A stretch of 64,000 nt of DNA, from the NCBI GenBank assembly GCA_017517665.1, contig JAFWYP010000021.1, positions 35,988 through 99,987 on the forward strand. Reading direction: 5' to 3'. The first letter of the stretch is position 1. Every line of letters starts with the position of its first letter. Shown here piece by piece: positions 52,114 to 60,683 of the stretch. The DNA is from Clostridia bacterium (GTDB lineage: Bacteria; Bacillota; Clostridia; Oscillospirales; Acutalibacteraceae). The notes beneath the pieces are model-generated. The model did no database searches. It saw nothing but the letters and a program-made list of their open reading frames with translations, and was not told the origin of the DNA. The position numbers and the translations under genes are program-made.

Positions 52114-54624
52114 TTAATTTCTGGAAAGTCCGAGTTTTGTGGCGAATTCTTCTCTCATTTTATATTTGAGAATCTTACCTGCCGCATTCTTCGGGAAATC
52201 TTCAACAAATTCTATATAGCGCGGAACTTTATGTCTTGCCATATGGGATTTGATATAATCTGACATTTCTTCGGCTGTCATGCTGCATCCTTCTTTGAGA
52301 ATAATGCAAGCCATGATTTCTTCGCCGTAGCGTTTGTCCGGAACGCCGATAACCTGAACATCCTGAACATAGTCATGAGTGAATATGAACTCCTCAATTT
52401 CACGGGGATAGATGTTTTCACCGCCTCGGATAATCATATCCTTGAGTCTGCCCGTAATGAGATAATATCCGTCAGGTCTTCTGCAGGCGATATCTCCTGT
52501 ATGAAGCCAGCCTTCTTTATCTATTGCCGATTCTGTTGCTTTGGGCATTTTATAATAACCTTTCATTATGTTATAGCCTCTTGCAACAAATTCACCGTTC
52601 TCGCCGTCGGGGAGTTCTTCGCCGGTTTCGGGGTCGATAATCCTGCATTCAACGTTCGGGAATGCGCTTCCGACAGTTTCTGTTCTGTCTTCAAGCGATT
52701 CGTTGACTTCGCCCATTGTGCATCCGGGAGAAGCTTCGGTTTCGCCGTAAACGGAAAGAATTTCCGTCATGTTCATTTCTGCAGCTGCGCGCTTCATAAG
52801 GTCGGGAGGACAGTTTGCACCTGCCATGATACCCGTTCTCATATAAGAGAAATCGGTCTTTGCAAAATCCTCATGCTGGAACATTGCAATGAACATGGTG
52901 GGAACGCCGTTGAAGCAGGTGATGTGCTCCTGATGAACGCAGGCAAGCGATGATTTTGCCGAGAAATAGGGGAGAGGGCAAAGAGTTCCGCCGTGAGTCA
53001 TCATTGAAGTCATCGAAAGCACCATGCCGAAGCAATGGAACATCGGAACCTGAATCATCATTCTGTCGGCTGTGGACATATCCATTCTGTCGCCGATTGT
53101 TTTGCCGTTGTTAACGATGTTGTAGTGAGTGAGCATAACACCCTTGGGAAATCCCGTTGTACCCGAAGTGTACTGCATATTGGCAACATCGTGGCAGTCA
53201 ACTGCAGCGGCTCTGCGGTAAACTTCCTCAACGGGAACTCTTACCGCCATATCCATGGCTTCTTCCCATGTAAGGCAGCCCTTCTGACGGTAGCCTACCG
53301 TTATGATGTTGCGAAGGAAGGGAAGCTTTCTGCAATGGAGAGGTTTACCCGGAACTGCAACCTCGAGTTCGGGACAAAGCTCTGCAATGGACTGTGCATA
53401 GTTTGAATCAAGACACGATTCGATGGTAATGAGTGTGTGAGTATCGGACTGTCTGAGAAGATACTCAATCTCGTGGATTTTATATGCTGTGTTTACGGTA
53501 ACAAGAACAGCACCGATTTTGGTTGTTGCCCAGAAGGTGATAAACCACTGGGGAAGGTTTGTAAGCCATACGGCAACCTTGTCGCCGGGCTTAACGCCGA
53601 GAGCAATGAGTGCTCTTGCGCAGTTGTCAACATCATCGCGGAACTGTGAGTATGTTCTTGTATAATCGAGAGTTGTGTACTTATAAGTAATCTGGTCGGG
53701 GAATTTTTCAACCATTGTATCAAGCACTTCAGAGAAGGTTTTGTTGATGAGCTTGTACTTTTCCCAGACAAACTTGCCCGTACCGCTTCTGTTTTCGTAA
53801 AGAAGCTCCTCGCTTTTTTTCTTTTTATCGTAATTTGAAATTGAATTCACAAAGTGGGGGAACACGATTTCTGCAATGCCGAAATCCTCCATGGTTTCGG
53901 GTTGGCATTCATATGAAAGAAAACCGTCATAGTTGACCGATTCAAGAGCATTGAGCATTGTCTGAATCGGAAGTGAACCTTCGCCAATAAGGCGATATTT
54001 CACTTCGCTGTTTTCAACAACCGAATCCTTGACATGAACGTGTTTTATATATGCGCCGAGATTTGTGATTGTTGTGTCAGGCTCTTCTCCGAAATCTCTG
54101 TAGGGATGGTTGATATCCCAGAGAGCTGCGAGATTGTCGCATGCGAAAATGTTGAGAAGGTCGCGGAGTCTTGAAGTGTCCGCATAAATGCCTACTGTTT
54201 CAACAAGAAGTGCAACATTATCCTGCTCAGCTTTTTCGATTACCCTGCCGATAAGTGAGATAACGTTTGAATCTTCAACGGTTTTTTCTTCGCCCGTTGC
54301 GTATGCATGAATTCTGACATAGGGACATCTGATTCTTGCAGCAATTTCAATCGCCGTTGCGATTTCTTCATAGCTTTCATCCGCAATTGAAGCATCCGCA
54401 ATGTTGCAGAATGTATCAAGGCAGGAAACCGTGAGCGAGTTCTCGCGAAGCTTGTGGACGGTTGCGGAAGAATTCTGTTTATTGAAAGGCGCATCGTTAC
54501 CGGTGAACCTTTCGTCTGTTATGTTGTGGATTTCGATACCTGAAAATCCGAGGTCGTTGGCAGTGCTTACAAATTCTGACCATGAAAGCTCCTGCCATCC
54601 GTTTGTGGAAAATGACAGTTTCAT
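52114..54624 (-). CDS. Fusion of a sugar-isomerase-type TIM barrel and an AMP-forming acyl-CoA ligase
   Basis: An 836-residue fusion. Residues 1 to about 265 form an AP-endonuclease-2/xylose-isomerase-like barrel with probable metal ligands E142 (LLVETVG), D170 (ALWDINH), H197 (HVHVKD) and E239 (LSYECQP). A short linker leads to an ANL ligase (about 290-836): phosphate loop QYTSGTTGFPKG at 484-495, SVYGETEASPG, HTGDIACRRPDGYY, RLKDMIIRGGENIYPREIE and the C-terminal lysine in NAAGKILKYKMR. The ligase part resembles medium/long-chain fatty acyl-CoA synthetases. There is no stop or frameshift between parts. The start overlaps the LeuA-like gene by four bases. What the barrel does to the ligase substrate is unknown. 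Confidence 0.85.
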   Translation of the reverse strand: MKLSFSTNGWQELSWSEFVSTANDLGFSGIEIHNITDERFTGNDAPFNKQNSSATVHKLRENSLTVSCLDTFCNIADASIADESYEEIATAIEIAARIRCPYVRIHAYATGEEKTVEDSNVISLIGRVIEKAEQDNVALLVETVGIYADTSRLRDLLNIFACDNLAALWDINHPYRDFGEEPDTTITNLGAYIKHVHVKDSVVENSEVKYRLIGEGSLPIQTMLNALESVNYDGFLSYECQPETMEDFGIAEIVFPHFVNSISNYDKKKKSEELLYENRSGTGKFVWEKYKLINKTFSEVLDTMVEKFPDQITYKYTTLDYTRTYSQFRDDVDNCARALIALGVKPGDKVAVWLTNLPQWFITFWATTKIGAVLVTVNTAYKIHEIEYLLRQSDTHTLITIESCLDSNYAQSIAELCPELEVAVPGKPLHCRKLPFLRNIITVGYRQKGCLTWEEAMDMAVRVPVEEVYRRAAAVDCHDVANMQYTSGTTGFPKGVMLTHYNIVNNGKTIGDRMDMSTADRMMIQVPMFHCFGMVLSMTSMMTHGGTLCPLPYFSAKSSLACVHQEHITCFNGVPTMFIAMFQHEDFAKTDFSYMRTGIMAGANCPPDLMKRAAAEMNMTEILSVYGETEASPGCTMGEVNESLEDRTETVGSAFPNVECRIIDPETGEELPDGENGEFVARGYNIMKGYYKMPKATESAIDKEGWLHTGDIACRRPDGYYLITGRLKDMIIRGGENIYPREIEEFIFTHDYVQDVQVIGVPDKRYGEEIMACIILKEGCSMTAEEMSDYIKSHMARHKVPRYIEFVEDFPKNAAGKILKYKMREEFATKLGLSRN

Positions 54625-56033
54625 ATAGCTTTCTCCTCGTAGACAATTTTATTGAGTGCGTTGATATAAGCAACTATGCTTGCGCCGATGATGTCTGTTG
54701 AAATACCCTTGCCGGAATAAAGCTTGCCGTTTGAACGGAGCTTAACAAGAGCCTCACCCATAGCCTCGCGGCCTTCGGTAACTGACTGAATCTGGAAATC
54801 GTCAAGCTCGTAGTGGTGACCTATAATCTGTTCGATTGTGTGGAAAGCGGCATCAATCGGACCGTCACCCATGCAGACTGCTTTGAGTGTTCTGCTGCCT
54901 TTTTCAAGAATAATGTTTGCAGTTGAGGAAATAACGTTTCCTGCGTTGATAACATAGCTCTGGAGCCTGTATGTGGGAGGTACCTGATGAGCAACGTTTG
55001 CAATAATCGCATCAAGCTCTTTTGCGCCGACCTGCTTTTTGACTGAAACATTCCTGAATGCTTCAAAAACCTTTGCTGTATCATCTTCCGAAAGCTCATA
55101 GCCGAGAGAAACGATTGCGTTGCTTACCTTTGCAATATCGGCTGTGTCGTCAAGAAGAACGGTGCTTCCGTATTCACCGATGCCCTCGGATGCGGCAAGA
55201 TTCTTATGAGTCTCGCTTGTCATGCGGAGAATCTGACCTGCCGAATGGTTGATTGCCATTGAATTAACGGAATAGCTTACGTCAAGTGTATGACCTTTGA
55301 CCTGAAGAGCCTTCATAACCTTTTCGAGGTCTGCCATTGTTTCGCTGCCGACGCAGGTTTTTATCTGTGTTGCACCCGCACCTACGCAGGCAAACACACA
55401 AGCATTTGCCATATCAAGAGCATTGCTGCATTCAACTCCGAGAGCAATATCTTTGACTGCAGGAACAGTTTCGTAAAGCTCACTGATAAGTGAAACAAAT
55501 TCGCGGGGAAGGAAAGCACCTGCGGTATCACAGAGAGTAACGGTTTTTGCACCGTTTTCAATTGCAGCTTCAACTGCCTTGAAAAGATACTCTTTTTCGG
55601 CTCTTGTTGCATCAACGGCGGAAAATTCAACATCACCGCAGATTGATGCGCAGTGAGCGGTCAGAGTGCCGATAAGCTCAAGCATCTGAGCAGGCTTCTT
55701 ATGATAGAAATATTCCATCTGAACTGCCGATACGGGAAGCGAAACAACGAGTCTGGGTTTCTTTGTTCCCGCGATGGACTTCATTGCTCTGTCTGCTTCT
55801 TCGACCGTACTGCCGACGGGACAGGATAGGATGCTGTTCTTTAGGAGGGGGCTTATAGTGCGCAAAACGAGTGTATCAATTTTTTCGTCGGTAATCTGAG
55901 CTGCTTCGATAACATCAATGTTGAGTTTGTCAAGCAGCTTTGCAATTTCAAGTTTTTCCTTGAAACTGAGGGCGATATCACCCTTGCGTGCGCACTCTCT
56001 GAGGGTTGCGTCTGTGATGGTGATTTTTTTCAT
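54621..56033 (-). CDS. LeuA-like (2-isopropylmalate/citramalate synthase family) protein with altered active site
   Basis: A 470-residue protein with the IPMS layout: TIM barrel (1 to about 280), linker and complete C-terminal LeuA regulatory domain (about 365-470, PPTYRLQSYVINAGNVIS to STDIIGASIVAYINALNK). The catalytic signatures are changed: the TLRDGxQ start reads TLRECARKG (residues 10-18), the metal HxH motif reads ECS at 201-203, and the GxGERxGN loop reads VGSETMADLE near 228. DATR at 141-144 and CDTAG at 168-172 remain. It may have a different reaction or be a leucine-type sensor. Start at 56033 follows AAAGGAGA; first gene of the operon. Confidence 0.8.
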   Translation of the reverse strand: MKKITITDATLRECARKGDIALSFKEKLEIAKLLDKLNIDVIEAAQITDEKIDTLVLRTISPLLKNSILSCPVGSTVEEADRAMKSIAGTKKPRLVVSLPVSAVQMEYFYHKKPAQMLELIGTLTAHCASICGDVEFSAVDATRAEKEYLFKAVEAAIENGAKTVTLCDTAGAFLPREFVSLISELYETVPAVKDIALGVECSNALDMANACVFACVGAGATQIKTCVGSETMADLEKVMKALQVKGHTLDVSYSVNSMAINHSAGQILRMTSETHKNLAASEGIGEYGSTVLLDDTADIAKVSNAIVSLGYELSEDDTAKVFEAFRNVSVKKQVGAKELDAIIANVAHQVPPTYRLQSYVINAGNVISSTANIILEKGSRTLKAVCMGDGPIDAAFHTIEQIIGHHYELDDFQIQSVTEGREAMGEALVKLRSNGKLYSGKGISTDIIGASIVAYINALNKIVYEEKAI

Positions 56034-56120
56034 GCTAATCTCTCCTTTTTGAACAGCATACTCTGACGGAATATGCAATTTTTTGCTGGTAAATATACTT
56101 ATGCACTATAAGTTCTTTAT

Positions 56121-56149
56121 ATTATATATAAACAGATTGATAAAGTCAA
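56121..56149 (-). promoter_or_regulatory. Promoter of the ten-gene 2-oxoacid/acyl-CoA operon
   Basis: Minus strand TTGACT (56149-56144), 17 bases, TATAAT (56126-56121). About 80 bases of leader follow; I see no T-box or attenuator in it. The rest of the 291-base gap (56034-56324) holds only the terminator listed next. Confidence 0.8.
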
Positions 56150-56269
56150 CCCGAATTTGACTATCAAAACCCGTGCCGAAAAAAATCGTAGACTGCAACA
56201 ACTTTAATTTTTTAATGTTAAAAATGTATGTACATTTTGCACAATGGAAAAGATATCAATTTGTTGAAA

Positions 56270-56309
56270 ACAGAAAAGAAAAGCAGCCGGAGAACGAGTC
56301 TCCGACTGC
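56270..56309 (-). terminator. Rho-independent terminator of the galT-lipoprotein unit
   Basis: Minus strand GCAGtCGGAGA / TCTCCGgCTGC, five-base loop, one mismatch, followed by TTTTCTTTTCTG. Confidence 0.8.
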
Positions 56310-56324
56310 AGATTAATGTATTGA

Positions 56325-57236
56325 TTAATACTTGAAGTTCTTGTACAAGATGTGAGATGAACCAGTTGCGTTGCCGCCGCCTGCAACGTCGATAACAACG
56401 TTGATGTCGTATTCTACGGTAAGGCTTACAAGGTGACCTGTTGCAACATCGATAACTGCAACGATTGTTGCGTTATCATAGCTTTCTTCGATAACCGCAC
56501 CGCTGACAACCTGACCTACTGCTGCATAGATAACGGGAGCAGTTTTGTGGTCGAAGTAGCTCTTATCAAGATCGCCGACGCAGATACCGCACTTATCAAT
56601 GGGAGAATTGTTGTAGGATTCGTTCTTTGAAGCCTTGCTGTTACCGGGCTTAACATTGAATTTGATTGTGTACTTGCCGTTACTTTCTGTGCAGGTTGCG
56701 CTTGTTATATCAGAAGTTGAAAGAGTGCTCTTTCTGAGATAATGATGAGGAACGTCGTCTTCCCACTGTCCCTTTGTAACATCCATTGTGTACTTGTTTT
56801 CAGCGCCGATACCCATGAATGAGTAAACAAGGTCACCGAATGTCTTGAGAAGGAAACCCGCGTTGAGTTCTTCGTTGTCTGTGTAACGTTCTTTGTTGAA
56901 GCCAACCCTTGCTGCATATGCTTTGTTTACAGCGTTGTTGTAGTATGCAACGATTTCTTCTGCTGTTGCGGGAGCTGCTGCGGGTACTGTTGATTCTTCT
57001 GCAACAGTTGTTTCGCCTTCAACGGGAGCGGCTGTTGTGTCACCCTCAACGGGAGCAACTGTTACGTCGCCTTCAGCAAGTGCTGCTGTTGTGTCTTCTT
57101 CAACGGGAGCAGCTGTTGTGTCGATTTCATCTGCTGCTGTAGTGGTTGTTGTGTCTGCTGTTGTGTCGTCCTTACCGCATGCTGCAAAGCTGAAAAGAAG
57201 TGCAGCAGCAAGGAAAAGTGCGAGAATTTTTTTCAT
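56325..57236 (-). CDS. Lipoprotein with Thr/Ala/Glu repeat linker, unknown function
   Basis: A 303-residue lipoprotein: signal MKKILALFLAAALLFSF with lipobox AAC, then a low-complexity linker (about 22-85) containing four nine-residue repeats of the TTAAPVEGD type. The remaining 215 residues form a folded domain (TAEEIVAYYNNAVNKAY, QVVSGAVIEESYDNATIVAV, HLVSLTVEYDINVVIDV) that I do not recognise; the end pattern resembles FMN-binding-like or DUF domains of Clostridia lipoproteins only loosely. The linker probably spans the peptidoglycan so that the domain reaches the surface. It follows galT by 49 bases, with AAAGGAG before the ATG. Confidence 0.8.
   Translation of the reverse strand: MKKILALFLAAALLFSFAACGKDDTTADTTTTTAADEIDTTAAPVEEDTTAALAEGDVTVAPVEGDTTAAPVEGETTVAEESTVPAAAPATAEEIVAYYNNAVNKAYAARVGFNKERYTDNEELNAGFLLKTFGDLVYSFMGIGAENKYTMDVTKGQWEDDVPHHYLRKSTLSTSDITSATCTESNGKYTIKFNVKPGNSKASKNESYNNSPIDKCGICVGDLDKSYFDHKTAPVIYAAVGQVVSGAVIEESYDNATIVAVIDVATGHLVSLTVEYDINVVIDVAGGGNATGSSHILYKNFKY
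57010..57117. repeat. Four tandem 27-bp repeats in the lipoprotein linker
   Basis: Units at 57010-57036, 57037-57063, 57064-57090 and 57091-57117, each encoding nine residues. Three share the core TCAACGGGAGC; the third has diverged (TCAGCAAGTGC). Confidence 0.85.
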
Positions 57237-57285
57237 GGGAATACTCCTTTCATATTTAACACCTTGCGGTGTTTATTCCAAAATA

Positions 57286-58773
57286 TTATACGGATTCAAT
57301 GAATCTCATGAATGCCGCAAAGCCGTTTTCGTCACGCTTGAATACACCTGCGTGCTCGAGAACGGTTGCAAAGACCTTTCCGACCTCTGCGTGAATGATA
57401 TCGGTTACATTTCCGGAATTGATTTCCGGATAATTTGCGATGAATTCTTCTGCCCAGTCAGCATGAAGCGCAGTCAGCGGATTTGCTCTTAAATCCTTTT
57501 TATTTACCAATGCATCTGCAAGTGCTTCAAATTCATCTTTTAGTCTGGGAGGAAGCACGGCAAGACCCATAACTTCAATCAGACCGATGTTTTCTTTCTT
57601 AATATGATGAAGTTCGGCATGGGGGTGATAAACACCCATGGGATGCTCGTCTGTTGTTATGTTGTTGCGAAGAACAAGGTCAAGTTCGTATTTTTTGCCC
57701 CTGCGTCTTGCAATGGGAGTGATTGTGTTGTGGGGCGTATCGCCCGAATATGCAAAGATAAAAACGCTTTCATCCGTATATTCACGCCATGCGGTAAGAA
57801 TTTTATCTGCAAGGTCAACAAGCTTTTCGGGGGACTCTGAAAGCAGACGGATTGTTGACATAGGCCATTTTACAATACCTGCATCAACATCCTCAAAGCC
57901 TTTGAATTCAACCTTTTTCTCAATGGGTGCTCTTTCCATTGCAAATTCATATCTACCGCCCTGGAAATGCTCGTGGCTGAGGATTGAACCGCCTACAATT
58001 GGTAAATCTGCGTTTGAACCTACAAAATAATGGGGAAAAAGATTGATAAATTCAAGCAGCTTTGAAAAAGCCGATTTATCTATTTTCATCGGTTTGTGTT
58101 CGCCGTTGAAAACAATACAGTGCTCATTGTAATATACGTAAGGAGAATACTGCATGAACCAACCCGAATTCGCAATCGTTATCGGGATGATTCTGTGATT
58201 CTGTCTTGCAGGGAAATTGGCTCTGCCTGCGTAGCCTTCGCACTCACGGCAAAGCTGGCATTTGGGATAACCTGCCTGAGGTGCATTTCTTTCTGCTTCA
58301 ATTGCTTTCGGGTCTTTTTCGGGCTTTGAAAGATTGACTGTTATATCAATCGTGCCGTAATCACCGTCATGCTGCCATTTGAGCATTTTTGCAATTCTGT
58401 CACGGCGGATATAATTTGTGTCGCCGCTTAATTTGTAATAATAATCGGTTGCTTTTTCGGGTGATTCCGAATAAAGCCTGCCGAATTTCTCAATAACCTG
58501 AGAGGGTCTGGGAGTGAGTGCACCCATAATTGCGGTATCAAAAAGGTCACGGTATACAATGGAATCTTCAATGATGCCTTTTTCTGCCGCATAGTCACAA
58601 AGATTATTGAGAATAACGTTTATTTCGCCCTTTGCTTCTTCGCATGAATCGTCATATTCATCTTTTTTGAGAAGATACATAACAGCGTTTGTGCAGTAAA
58701 CTTTGTCGCTTTCTTCGATAAGACCGTTGGTTACGGCATATGAAATCAATGCCTTTATGCTTGAATCAATCAT
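57286..58773 (-). CDS. galT: UDP-glucose-hexose-1-phosphate uridylyltransferase, class 2
   Basis: Leloir-pathway enzyme exchanging UDP-glucose and galactose-1-phosphate. Its 495 residues fit the larger Firmicutes class 2 GalT. RPSQVIEKFGRLYSESPEKATDYYYKLS, NYIRRDRIAKMLKW, NHRIIPITIANSGWFMQYSPYVYYNEHCIVF, GSNADLPIVGGSILSHEHFQGG (active-site His) and RRRGKKYELDLVLRNN are class blocks. The ATG at 58773 has only a weak ribosome site (GCGGA then eight T). No galK or galE is present in the window. Confidence 0.93.
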   Translation of the reverse strand: MIDSSIKALISYAVTNGLIEESDKVYCTNAVMYLLKKDEYDDSCEEAKGEINVILNNLCDYAAEKGIIEDSIVYRDLFDTAIMGALTPRPSQVIEKFGRLYSESPEKATDYYYKLSGDTNYIRRDRIAKMLKWQHDGDYGTIDITVNLSKPEKDPKAIEAERNAPQAGYPKCQLCRECEGYAGRANFPARQNHRIIPITIANSGWFMQYSPYVYYNEHCIVFNGEHKPMKIDKSAFSKLLEFINLFPHYFVGSNADLPIVGGSILSHEHFQGGRYEFAMERAPIEKKVEFKGFEDVDAGIVKWPMSTIRLLSESPEKLVDLADKILTAWREYTDESVFIFAYSGDTPHNTITPIARRRGKKYELDLVLRNNITTDEHPMGVYHPHAELHHIKKENIGLIEVMGLAVLPPRLKDEFEALADALVNKKDLRANPLTALHADWAEEFIANYPEINSGNVTDIIHAEVGKVFATVLEHAGVFKRDENGFAAFMRFIESV

Positions 58774-58809
58774 AAAAAAAATCCGCACTTTCGATAGAAT
58801 ATTATCCCT

Positions 58810-58838
58810 ATTATATACTTTTCGTCGCAACTGTGCAA
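58810..58838 (-). promoter_or_regulatory. Promoter of galT
   Basis: Minus strand TTGCAC (58838-58833), 17 bases, TATAAT (58815-58810), 37 bases before the ATG. Confidence 0.6.
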
Positions 58839-58928
58839 GTGGGAAATTAAAATTATGTAAACAAAGTGTATATTTTTTTGAAAAGATATGCTATATTGAA
58901 GAAAACGAAAAAAGGGAGATGACGGATA

Positions 58929-60329
58929 ATGAATATTCCCGATATGATTATATGCATACTTTTCACAACACTTGCCGCAAGCTATGCATGGGGAATGAGA
59001 GGTACGGTTATCGGCGGAGAAAAAGGCGCAATGCTTCCGGGTGCATTCATAGGACTGTTTCTTGCGTGGTTTTCGGGCGGTGCGATAAGAGATAATTTCT
59101 GGATTCCCGCTGCGGCAGGTCTTATGGGCATGACCTTCGGCGGGACTGAGCCCTACGGCGAAACAATCGGTATGGTGCTTCACCGCGGCAGATCCGATTA
59201 TAACCCTCAAAAGGGATATTTCGGTCTGGCATTCAAGGGTGCGTTGTGGTTTTCAATATGCGGAGGATTTATCGCAATATCTCTTGCATCCATGAGTAAC
59301 ATCATATATTCAACCCGTGATTTGCTTATATTTATGATTCTTGTACCTGTTATACAGCAAATCGGTTACAGAATTTTCAATCAGCCGTATGACAAGGAAA
59401 AAGGTATTTATCCGAAAATTTTTTATTCTCTCACCCGTCGCGAGGAATGGGGAAGCAATCTTGCTCTGCTTATTGCCATGATTGCGTTTGCTGTCATAAA
59501 AGGTGATGACTTCACTCTTGCAATGGTTGCAGGAGGATTTTTCTTTGGCGCAGTCGGTTGGCTTGCTGCCATGAAATTTTATGTGCTGTCGGCATTTCCG
59601 ATGAAAAACGGGAAATATATTCTCGGAAAGCTTAAAGAGAAAAATCTTGTTGACGGCTGGAAAATAATGGAATTCACCCTTGGTTCAATCGGCGGTTTCG
59701 GTCTTGCACTGACCTATTGCGTGAGATTTGAATTTGTTGAAAAATATAATGAAGCGATTGCCCTTAACGGTATACGCACGCTTCCCGAATCGCTTGAAAA
59801 ATTTATGCCTGCTTTGTGCGCTGTTTTTGCACTCGGAATAATATGGGTTAACCTTTATTCAATGATATGCGAAAGAAAGGGCAAAAAGATAAACTCGTTT
59901 GTCTGCGACCTTATCGAAAGACCTTTATATAATATTCTTCCAATGATTTTTGTGCTTCTCGGTTCGCGTTTTACGGCGATTTATTCAACGGTCTTTATGC
60001 TCGTGTTTGTTCTTGCTGTCAAGTGTGTTTTTGACCGATTCCCCGAATCGAAATTGCTGCCGCTTGCAGCTGTGATTTTAACTGCGGTTTGTTCAATTGT
60101 TTTTGCAGGATGTTTTTATCCTGATTTATGTACTCCTTTGAATATTATACTAATCGGGACTGTTCCTTATCTGATAACCGAATTAATCTGTGTTGCATGG
60201 AAAGTAACGGTAAAAGGCGGAAAAGTGTCCGATGTTATTCTGAAAACATCTTTTGTTACGGTTTATCCGTTTATGATATTGCAAAGTATATTAATAATAT
60301 TTATTTCTTTAAAAATTTTTATCATTTAG
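58929..60329 (+). CDS. Multipass membrane protein of unknown function
   Basis: A 466-residue protein with about eleven membrane helices. I do not recognise a family. Notable are a Gly-rich N-terminal third (YAWGMRGTVIGGEKGAMLPG, AAAGLMGMTFGGTEPYGETIG) followed by a soluble segment HRGRSDYNPQKGYFG, and a cytoplasmic-looking loop NQPYDKEKGIYPKIFYSLTRREEWG. The conserved-looking charged residues within the glycine-rich helices suggest transport or an enzyme in the membrane (inference). The ATG follows GGGAGATGACGG; an extended -10 (TGCTATATT near 58889) is the only promoter hint. Confidence 0.75.
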   Translation: MNIPDMIICILFTTLAASYAWGMRGTVIGGEKGAMLPGAFIGLFLAWFSGGAIRDNFWIPAAAGLMGMTFGGTEPYGETIGMVLHRGRSDYNPQKGYFGLAFKGALWFSICGGFIAISLASMSNIIYSTRDLLIFMILVPVIQQIGYRIFNQPYDKEKGIYPKIFYSLTRREEWGSNLALLIAMIAFAVIKGDDFTLAMVAGGFFFGAVGWLAAMKFYVLSAFPMKNGKYILGKLKEKNLVDGWKIMEFTLGSIGGFGLALTYCVRFEFVEKYNEAIALNGIRTLPESLEKFMPALCAVFALGIIWVNLYSMICERKGKKINSFVCDLIERPLYNILPMIFVLLGSRFTAIYSTVFMLVFVLAVKCVFDRFPESKLLPLAAVILTAVCSIVFAGCFYPDLCTPLNIILIGTVPYLITELICVAWKVTVKGGKVSDVILKTSFVTVYPFMILQSILIIFISLKIFII

Positions 60330-60331
60330 TA

Positions 60332-60360
60332 TTTACTTTTTGCTTTTCGTATGTTAAAAT
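60332..60360 (+). promoter_or_regulatory. Promoter of the yerC-methyltransferase-hslO-iolB unit
   Basis: TTTACT (60332-60337), 17-base spacer, TAAAAT (60355-60360), preceding the YerC-type gene by 36 bases. Confidence 0.6.
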
Positions 60361-60386
60361 GTTAAAGCATAAAAGTATACGAAAGG
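60343..60386. promoter_or_regulatory. Inverted repeat around the yerC promoter
   Basis: CTTTTCGTAT (60343-60352) and ATACGAAAGG (60377-60386) match in 9 of 10 positions as an inverted repeat and bracket the -10 box. Possible autoregulatory operator for the TrpR-like protein. Confidence 0.4.
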
Positions 60387-60395
60387 CGGTTCTGT

Positions 60396-60683
60396 ATGAG
60401 CGCAAAATTTAAGGATGCAAACGTCGATTTTCTTTTCGAGGCAATTCTTAATCTTGAAACCATGGAGGAATGCTATGATTTCTTTGAGGACCTTTGCACC
60501 GTGACTGAAATCAAGTCGATTTCCCAGAGAATAGTTGTTGCAAAAATGCTTCGTGATAAAAAAGTATATAATGAAATAGTGTCTGAAACAGGCGCAAGCA
60601 CTGCAACCATCAGCCGCGTAAACCGTTCTCTTCAGTACGGCTGCAACGGATATGAGGTTGTGTTCAAAAGGATGGAAAAGTAA
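60396..60683 (+). CDS. YerC/YecD family TrpR-like DNA-binding protein
   Basis: A 95-residue protein with the TrpR-superfamily fold: DANVDFLFEAILNL, CYDFFEDLCTVTEIKSISQR, VVAKMLRDKKVYNEIVSETGASTATISRVNRSLQYG. The GASTATISRVNRSL part is the recognition helix-turn-helix. Members in Firmicutes are presumed repressors with few known targets. The stop and next start overlap by one base (TAATG). The inverted repeat at the promoter could be its site. Confidence 0.9.
   Translation: MSAKFKDANVDFLFEAILNLETMEECYDFFEDLCTVTEIKSISQRIVVAKMLRDKKVYNEIVSETGASTATISRVNRSLQYGCNGYEVVFKRMEK

Noticed and set aside
56034-56120. Possible T-box or leucine attenuator in the leader of the 2-oxoacid operon
   Set aside because: The 80-base leader has no T-box sequence, no run of Leu/Val/Ile codons and no terminator; only a weak GCATA/TATGC pairing.
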